Assembly (NCBI GenBank): GCA_944470555.2 | Contig: OX104134.1 | Location: 75,696,678 to 75,760,677, forward strand | Source: Heterobilharzia americana | Lineage: Eukaryota > Platyhelminthes > Trematoda > Strigeidida > Schistosomatidae | Reading direction: 5' to 3' | DNA: 64,000 nt | In this document: piece by piece, positions 57,111-64,000 of the stretch | Numbering within the stretch: position 1 is the stretch's first letter | How the letters are laid out: every line of letters starts with the position of its first letter | The notes under the pieces: generated by a model | Seen by the model: only the letters and a program-made list of their open reading frames with translations | What the model was told of the DNA's origin: nothing | Databases searched by the model: none | Program-made: the position numbers and the translations under genes

Positions 57111-57569
57111 ATTGTCTCCGCCTGATCTATTCTAATACTATAAATAGGTAGCTACTGGAGCTGTGCATGAAAACCCAGCATTGACTATATTTAAGGACTT
57201 TAAAGGTCATACTAGCAACAATCCAAATGACTAATCAGGTTTCGCCATTTCGGCTGGAAAGACGCATTTTCATAAAATAGAGAAATCTGATTGGTTATTT
57301 TAGTTGTTTCTAGGGTGGCCTTTAAAGTCACTCCTGTATTCTAATAGCATATTAGGCTTTTGGCTACATATCTAGCTATTAGTGTTACAGAAGTTAGATA
57401 ACTGTACTTTCTGCAGTTATACATAATAGCAACACAAGAGAGTAAGAAACTTCATTTCGTTCAGATTGGTAAGTGAATATCTTCATTGCTAATCCAGAAT
57501 CTAATCTAATGTCATGGAAACATGACTCAGGTTTTTATACAGTCTGTGTGTCGTTATGATTGAATTTGT
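57111..57569. other. Non-coding, one short shared repeat
   Basis: 57230-57330 resembles part of 16980-17130 in reverse; otherwise nothing recognised. Confidence 0.35.
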
Positions 57570-57738
57570 TGTTCCTAGTAGTGGAGTCACTACCCATCCT
57601 ATTTAGGACTCACTTGCCAACTGGATGTGCCTGCAAGTTAATGAGTGATGTTGTTTCCACTTACACTGTAACCCAGTATCCATCGCTTCTAGCGCCACTA
57701 AGCCATTGAGAGGAGACAATCGCCTCATGTACAACGGA
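57570..57738 (-). repeat. S1 SINE-like repeat abutting an RTE tail
   Basis: ctatttaggactcacttgcc, gtttccacttacactgtaac, gcgccactaagccatt and catgtacaacggata. The ATT tail of RTE copy 7 follows directly. SINE-like text (ccttgtcaacgggttttag) resumes after the RTE at 58087, so the RTE probably landed in this SINE. Confidence 0.65.
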
Positions 57739-57782
<44 letters not shown>

Positions 57783-58085
57783 GTCCCTTGGTTTCCTAGT
57801 GGAACATAGGGCTTCAGTAGCACGCCTCCAGTGACCTCTGTTCTTTGAGATCTTTTGAACCTGGCCCCACGACAGCCCAGAAGCTCTCATTTCCTCCTCG
57901 CATGACCTCCATGTCACCCTCAACTGGGACACCCAACTCGTCGCTTCCCATGGGGATTCCACTCGAGCAACTGGCCTGACGCGTGATGTCCGCAGCCGGT
58001 CTTCTCAGTGTATGTCCAATCCATCTCCACTTCCTCCTGCATATTTGTTGCGTGATAGGTTCTTGGTTGGTTCGTTCCCAGAGCT
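57739..58085 (-). mobile_element. RTE tail fragment (copy 7) with (ATT)n tail
   Basis: A perfect ATT run at 57739-57781 is followed by the gtcccttggtttcctagtgg terminus; the minus strand is open for SWVSQLRVTWRSCEEEMRAS. 5'-truncated near ggttggttcgttccc. Same subfamily as copies 3, 4 and 6. Confidence 0.88.
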
Positions 58086-58839
58086 CCTTGTCAACGGGTT
58101 TTAGTTATTATTATTTATCCTAATTCTCCATCGCTATACAAAGTCAGCCAATCATAACAAATGAATATCCAGGCCATTTCAAGGTATCCACATAAAAATC
58201 CGTTGAAACTTCTTTATAACTTGATAGATAAATATTTTAAATAAAACACAATACTTTGAACAATAATATGAAAAGTAATTCTGTCAAAATATTTTTCGTG
58301 TTTTTCCTAATTAACACCTACGTCAAACAAGCGGGAAATATTACTTAAACGAAGACTTACAAAGTGTGAATAGGTTAGATGACATTTTGAAAAACTAAAA
58401 GACTTTTCATTTTATATACTCTTGACTATCATTCATATTGGTTGTACGCTTGTGTGATGATGAGTGAATGTATAGTTATGATGAGAAGTGGTCGTTAGAT
58501 CATTTTCCAGCACATGAAGAAAAATAAAGATTTCATGAGCTAGTATAATCCAAATTATCTAAAACAGTTTTCTAGAGCTGAATCATGAAATACAAATGAG
58601 TATTCTTCTTACTGTTGGGTTACCTGAAGATATTAGAACCTGAATTGGCAGTCTACTACCTTAGAGCTTGTAGTGAATCTGTCACTTTCACAACTGATAC
58701 TAATGTCACATAACCAAGATCTTCAAATGAAACTAAAACTTCTTTGACGTATACACGAAAGAGCTTTTGTATTATCACGCCATAACTGCTAACTATCGAA
58801 AGTCCTGGTGACACCTTTTTAAAAATAAATGTTTTGAGT
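58086..58839. other. SINE remainder, then non-coding
   Basis: About 58087-58200 continues S1-like sequence (atcgctatacaaa, atatccaggccatttcaag, tatccacataaaaatccg). The rest to the gap is AT-rich with nothing recognised. Confidence 0.45.
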
Positions 58840-59339
58840 NNNNNNNNNNNNNNNNNNNNNNNNNNNNNNNNNNNNNNNNNNNNNNNNNNNNNNNNNNNNN
58901 NNNNNNNNNNNNNNNNNNNNNNNNNNNNNNNNNNNNNNNNNNNNNNNNNNNNNNNNNNNNNNNNNNNNNNNNNNNNNNNNNNNNNNNNNNNNNNNNNNNN
59001 NNNNNNNNNNNNNNNNNNNNNNNNNNNNNNNNNNNNNNNNNNNNNNNNNNNNNNNNNNNNNNNNNNNNNNNNNNNNNNNNNNNNNNNNNNNNNNNNNNNN
59101 NNNNNNNNNNNNNNNNNNNNNNNNNNNNNNNNNNNNNNNNNNNNNNNNNNNNNNNNNNNNNNNNNNNNNNNNNNNNNNNNNNNNNNNNNNNNNNNNNNNN
59201 NNNNNNNNNNNNNNNNNNNNNNNNNNNNNNNNNNNNNNNNNNNNNNNNNNNNNNNNNNNNNNNNNNNNNNNNNNNNNNNNNNNNNNNNNNNNNNNNNNNN
59301 NNNNNNNNNNNNNNNNNNNNNNNNNNNNNNNNNNNNNNN
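58840..59339. other. Assembly gap, 500 Ns
   Basis: Exactly 500 N, a placeholder size. Reading frames that cross it are meaningless. The right edge lies inside an RTE copy. Confidence 0.99.
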
Positions 59340-59340
59340 T

Positions 59341-59600
59341 GTAGATGGATTAGATTGGACATATACTGAGAAGACCGTTTGAGGACATCATGTGCCAGGC
59401 CAGGCCGTCGAGTGGAACCCGAATGGGAAACGACGAGTTGGGCGTGTGAGGCGAGGGTGACATGGAGGAGATGGTGTGAGGAGGAAATGAAGGCTTCTGG
59501 GCAGTCGTGGAGCCAGGTTGAAAAGACTGCAGAGAACAGAGTGAAATGGAGACACGCTACTGAACCCCTATGTTCCACTAGGATCCCAAGGAAGAAACGG
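59341..59600 (+). mobile_element. RTE 3' end at gap edge (copy 8)
   Basis: Plus strand. Begins at the gap inside the RT C-terminal tail, reading VEPEWETTSWACEARVTWRR and EEEMKASGQSWSQVEKTAEN, and ends at tgttccactaggatccca. The rest of the element is presumably in the gap. Confidence 0.85.
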
Positions 59601-62600
59601 TTAGTAATTTTAGAAATGTTGCGCAGTAAATTGTACTGTTTCATTGTGTGACACTTCTAATAAACTTGCGAAAATGGGATTTCAAACAAGTGGTTGTTTT
59701 ACTGAGTTCTCTTCGTGAGACCGAGTATTCACTCTAGGATTTTCACTATCTGACTAAAATCACTTTGGAGTTAAACTTTGTAACCAGTTTAGCAACGGTT
59801 TATTCGTTTTATACTTTAGCTTTGTATAGAACTGAGGCCTCATGAGTTGTTGTTATCTGAACTGAAGAATTATTTTTAGTTCGTTCGTTGAAATTAGTAC
59901 ACAGGATTTGGAGGTGATGATCCACCCACGCGACTGCCTCTAACGGTCACTCCAGAAACGACGGAAATAGCCAATTACGTTCCCTTATTTCTGTTAGAAA
60001 GGTAGTTGTTTTTATGAAAAAGAAACCCATTTGTTTATTTTATTGGTGGTTTTGGTAGCTATTAAAGCCACACTACCAATACCATTGGTATAATAAATGC
60101 GTTCCAATGACAGTCTATTGTCGAAACTATTCTGCCAAAGTCTGAATAAAATCCACTTAGTCGAAATCTCTATCATAAGGGTAAATCCAAAATTCCTACC
60201 ACTACTTTCGTAACATACATTTTTTTGTGTAGATTAACAATTAAATATTCGGGACTTAACAGCTAAAGATTATGTAAGTAGGTCGTACAACAGATAAACC
60301 AAATGTTGTGAGTTAAGCTCAGTTAGTTATAAACATTTGATATAAACAAAAGCTGATGCAACTAAATAGGGATGAAGAAATAAATATCTAAGGTCTGTTA
60401 AGGATGATGTAACTAAATAACAGTCAAGAACAGATTACTAAGGAAGGCACAGGTTGACTATGACTTCTTTTTGAACACAAATCAGGCCTAAGAAGCTTGA
60501 TGGCTATAGCTTTAGCAAACTTCAGGAGAATTGAGCTTACGCAAAGTGTCGATTCTCAACAAGTGATCTTAAATTTTCACAGGAAATACATGCTTTTTTT
60601 TTTTAATGTAAACCAATGTGCAGCTTCTTTGAGGACCCTGTGAAGTATTTAACTAATAGCGCTCCAAAAAGATTGTATTGAATTGTACTAGGGTGTAAAA
60701 TTATCCTTCATGAAATCGAAATGTTGAGATAAATTATAAGGTGTCATATTTATGGCTATATTAACATTAACTCCCTTAGCTAATCTGACTGTTAATCGTT
60801 AACCGAATTTCAATTATCTGATACCCATCTGACCGTTCTGAAATCCGATTTACAGACCTAAACAGCAAATTGTTGTTGTTCAATTCTAAGGTGGCGGGAT
60901 TTACCTGTGAGATGTTGAACACATCTTACAAAGTATACATTAATTAATGATTAGTAGTTGTAATAATTTATTAAAGGTCTACTTCTGTCAGGCAATCAAG
61001 CAGCTTGAAATGAGCCCTATATTCTCTCCCAAGTGTGTTCATTCACTCAGTAAAAATTCTGTGGCTGTAGGAATCTGAGCTACCGTTGACAGTTTGAAAG
61101 AGTTAGAGGGAAAATAGATTTATTACTAATAAATATTCCAATTTAGGTAACGAAGTTTCTTATCAATATAGTGAAACACATATTTTACCACTTCTGAGAT
61201 TCGAAATAATCACCTGGAACAGAGAAAATACATGAACTTGTCATCAGTAAGCGTCCTTTGTTCTCAGTTAAAACGGTCCTAACATGGGCATTGTAATGTG
61301 ACCTGAATGAACAACAGACCTAAAATCAATAAATCCAATACATTAAAAAGAATAACTGCATCCATAATTTCCACAGTACTTGATCACCACATTGCCGAGT
61401 CCCTCGTTATGCATTTCTGCATGTAATTAGTAGAAATACCACATTGGATAAAAACATTCACCCCCTAAAAAGATTTTAGAAAGACGGACAATAAAGTGAC
61501 CTATTCAAGTAAATTCTCATAAGAACTGTGTAAAGTTGAGTAGTAGTTTGGATATATCATGCAGAAAGCCAAAATGCGTCACACAAAAGTTAATACCAGT
61601 TAGTGAGTAGACGTGCTGAACTCTCTAAATCGGAAGACGAATGACAACATCCTGTGGAAGTTAGCAAGGCAGCCTTATATTAAATGAAAAAAATGCAAGC
61701 ATAATGTCATGTACAGAATACACAAGTGGATTGCTTTCACAAAGATGCAGTTCGGGGACAGGAATATTATGTATCAGAGGAAACGAAGGACTCGAACCTG
61801 TAAAACGAAGCTCGAACAAATGGAGTGGAGATAGAGTTGAGAGAAAATCATTGAGCGAAATTAAGATATTTGTTGTGCTTAGGCCGTGCTAACAAAGGCG
61901 ACTGAATAAACCACTCATGTGCATGGAGTTGATGACTGTATTTTTGATTAGGTGGAGCTTCTTCTGTGCAGATACAGTGTAATCGAAGTCCCCTTGAATG
62001 GCTTGTTCTCAACTTCTTATTTTGCAACATTGAACGAGTTAAACTACCAAATAGAACTGCACACTTACCCGCATTCTCCTTCCGACAGTCATACCGATAG
62101 GTGCCGGTGATCACACCTTGACGGTGTCCTACTGGTGGTGGTATGGCACACATACAGAAGCAAGTAAATACACATACACACACGGATATTGCCAACAACG
62201 AGACCTTAGGATTGACGTCTCGACGAGTAACGGCGTATGTACAGGAAGTCAGCAATACAGATACAATAAGGAGTGTTTCTCGAACTACTTTCGACAGTCG
62301 ACCTTATAGAATCTGACCAAATAACTGCATCACCCCTAAACTTGGCATTCAGTCACAATTACCTGCCAAGTATTTTCACTTAGCTTGGGCGTCAAGCCTA
62401 CTCTTCGTATACTCATTAATGGATGACGTTAGATATCCACTGTGAAACAGAACTTTTCACTAAAATTCAAATTCCCTATCCAACGCACCTTACTTCCACA
62501 CATTCTTGTGACGACAGTCGTAGATAGATTCCCTTTCAATGCTAATGGTGACGGAACTGAGAAATTCATCGACTGTTCGTTCCATTTACGTCAGTGGCAG

Positions 62601-63544
62601 ATGGACCTGTGATAGGATGCACCAGGTCTTAGCAGATGGACATATAGCAGGGAAATTTCACATGTCGACGGGAATTCAAGAGTAAAACTAACAGATGAAT
62701 GAACATGATTGATGATTCAATTTTACGAACAAGACATTCATCTATTTCAACCACATCACCTACTCCACCAAACTTCATATCCAACCTGTGTAAATATCTC
62801 TGGAGTGCTGATACTACTGCACACAGAAAACTTCACCAACATCTATCGGAGGTGCTGCTAATATTACAGCCGTTCCAGAAACCCAATGTGCTGCTTAAAG
62901 CATTACTTGTTAGAAAGTTAGATGAGGTCCTTCGGAAAACAACTCTCTTCTCAATGCTTTCTTCGCGTAACAGATGCGACAACGAAAGAGGCAACCATCT
63001 TTCTCTTCGTTAGCTACACAATACACTAAACGGCCACATTCCCAATTTTCACTTCTTGCAAGCAACCCAACTCTCTGAAAGCCACCATCAACATAATCTT
63101 CGTCATAATTCATCAAAAGTTTGTGCAACATCAACAACATGGAGAACGGATGTAACAAATCACCTTGAGTGCAGCATCTACAACCTGATTAGTCGTCATC
63201 ATGGTTTCCCGTGACTAAATTTTAGTTCTACCTGATATCTGATTACAATTCACTTGACTCGGTTTTAATGTAGAAGAAGCACACTGTTTTACTGGATGGT
63301 ATCATTTTCAGCTGAATAGCTTGCGCTTCACAATGAGGCTGAGTGGTTGGTATTGGTTGTGTTGCTTTCTCACAGCTGTGTGGTTTAATTGTGAAGCCTC
63401 CATTGTCTTTCTAGACAACATCACCAGCTGCACTATCTTGAGTGTGGAGTGAGCTGTCGGTGTTTCTGAGTGAGTGGTTTAGCAGCGTGTTCTGACTAAG
63501 TGGATTGTGATTGGTTGTTTCTCTTGATTGTTGTGTCATTGACG
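59601..63544. other. Non-coding, nothing recognised
   Basis: No repeat family of this window recurs here. Frames at 61848-62255 (minus) and 62699-63013 (plus) have no recognised motifs or good splice borders and are left out. Confidence 0.4.
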
Positions 63545-63569
63545 GACTGACTGACTGACTGACTGACTG
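63545..63569. repeat. (GACT)n microsatellite
   Basis: Tandem gact units, about six copies, in otherwise unremarkable sequence running to the window end. Confidence 0.9.
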
Positions 63570-64000
63570 TGTAGATTTTCCTGTTGGCTGTTTCCTTGCG
63601 TAACTTCTGACCTTGTAGTCGTATTGTTCGACAGTTTGGAGCTACGTTTATACATCTGTTTGTTGCTGATTGACCTGAAGGACAGACCTGCAGAAATTCT
63701 CTGATATTCTTTGTGTTTCCACTGTCCAATATCTCTTTTTACATTTACAAAGTCGAGTTCACGTCCACAGTTGTCCACGCGGATTGATATGAGCTATGCA
63801 ACATCGTGACGCTTAATTGCCAACAGACATTCATTTAAACGTGGGCAAAGAGAGTGATTACTTCGTGCAATGTAGTGCTGATCATGGTTTCTGCAGTTAA
63901 CTTTGTAAACAAGATTTAATTTTTATCCCCTGCCTGTTGAGAACTGTGGTCTGCATAGTATGGTTTGAAGGGAATTATCGATTAATGAGTCACAACAATT

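Noticed and set aside
58793..59644. Long open frames across the N run on both strands
   Set aside because: They are open only because Ns are not stops; the real part is antisense or sense RTE sequence.
62699..63013. 104-codon plus-strand frame near the window end
   Set aside because: No motif, no clear acceptor or donor, and comparable frames exist on the other strand.

Overview
This window looks like a piece of a flatworm genome, most likely a schistosome or close trematode relative. The DNA is AT-rich and gene-poor. It is packed with decayed non-LTR retroelements whose protein style I recognise from Schistosoma RTE/SR2-type elements (endonuclease plus reverse transcriptase plus a C-terminal tail ending near CSTRNPRD). 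It also holds Penelope-like element (PLE) remnants and many short tRNA-promoter (SINE-like) repeats. A run of exactly 500 Ns (58840-59339) marks a scaffold gap. The species call is inference from repeat style; no species-diagnostic gene is visible.

Layout. 1-6016: an RTE tail fragment at the edge, a 140-bp inverted repeat pair (1713-2131), and a short RT remnant (about 5415-5580). 6091-9431: near full-length but dead RTE copy A on the minus strand. 9955-11745: a PLE remnant with YMDD reverse transcriptase and a degenerate GIY-YIG-like segment, flanked by inverted terminal repeats. 11820-13800: nested SINEs, an RTE tail with target-site duplication, and a second PLE fragment. 18000-21600: a short direct repeat, one convincing orphan exon (20563-20733) and two weaker ones. 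21960-24170: RTE copy 4. 25300-26345: a different non-LTR RT on the minus strand. 26756-34871: a large inverted repeat with 1.75-kb, nearly identical arms around a 4.6-kb spacer that contains most of RTE copy B (30304-33764). 35500-44500: scattered SINEs and a possible PLE scrap. 45038-45856: the best protein-coding stretch of the window, a splice-bounded exon with one frame break. 49560-51030: a SINE followed by RTE copy 6, close kin of copy 4. 52825-54260: a SINE cluster and a 74-base exon candidate. 56430-59600: SINEs, RTE tails and the gap. 59601-64000: nothing recognised.

There is no operon-like logic here. The few exons probably belong to long-intron genes extending out of the window. 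The most unusual material is the nearly perfect palindrome built around an RTE element, and an RTE lineage in which simple repeats have expanded at many internal sites, including inside the aspartate codons of the RT catalytic box. All family assignments were made by eye from remembered family motifs; no search was run.
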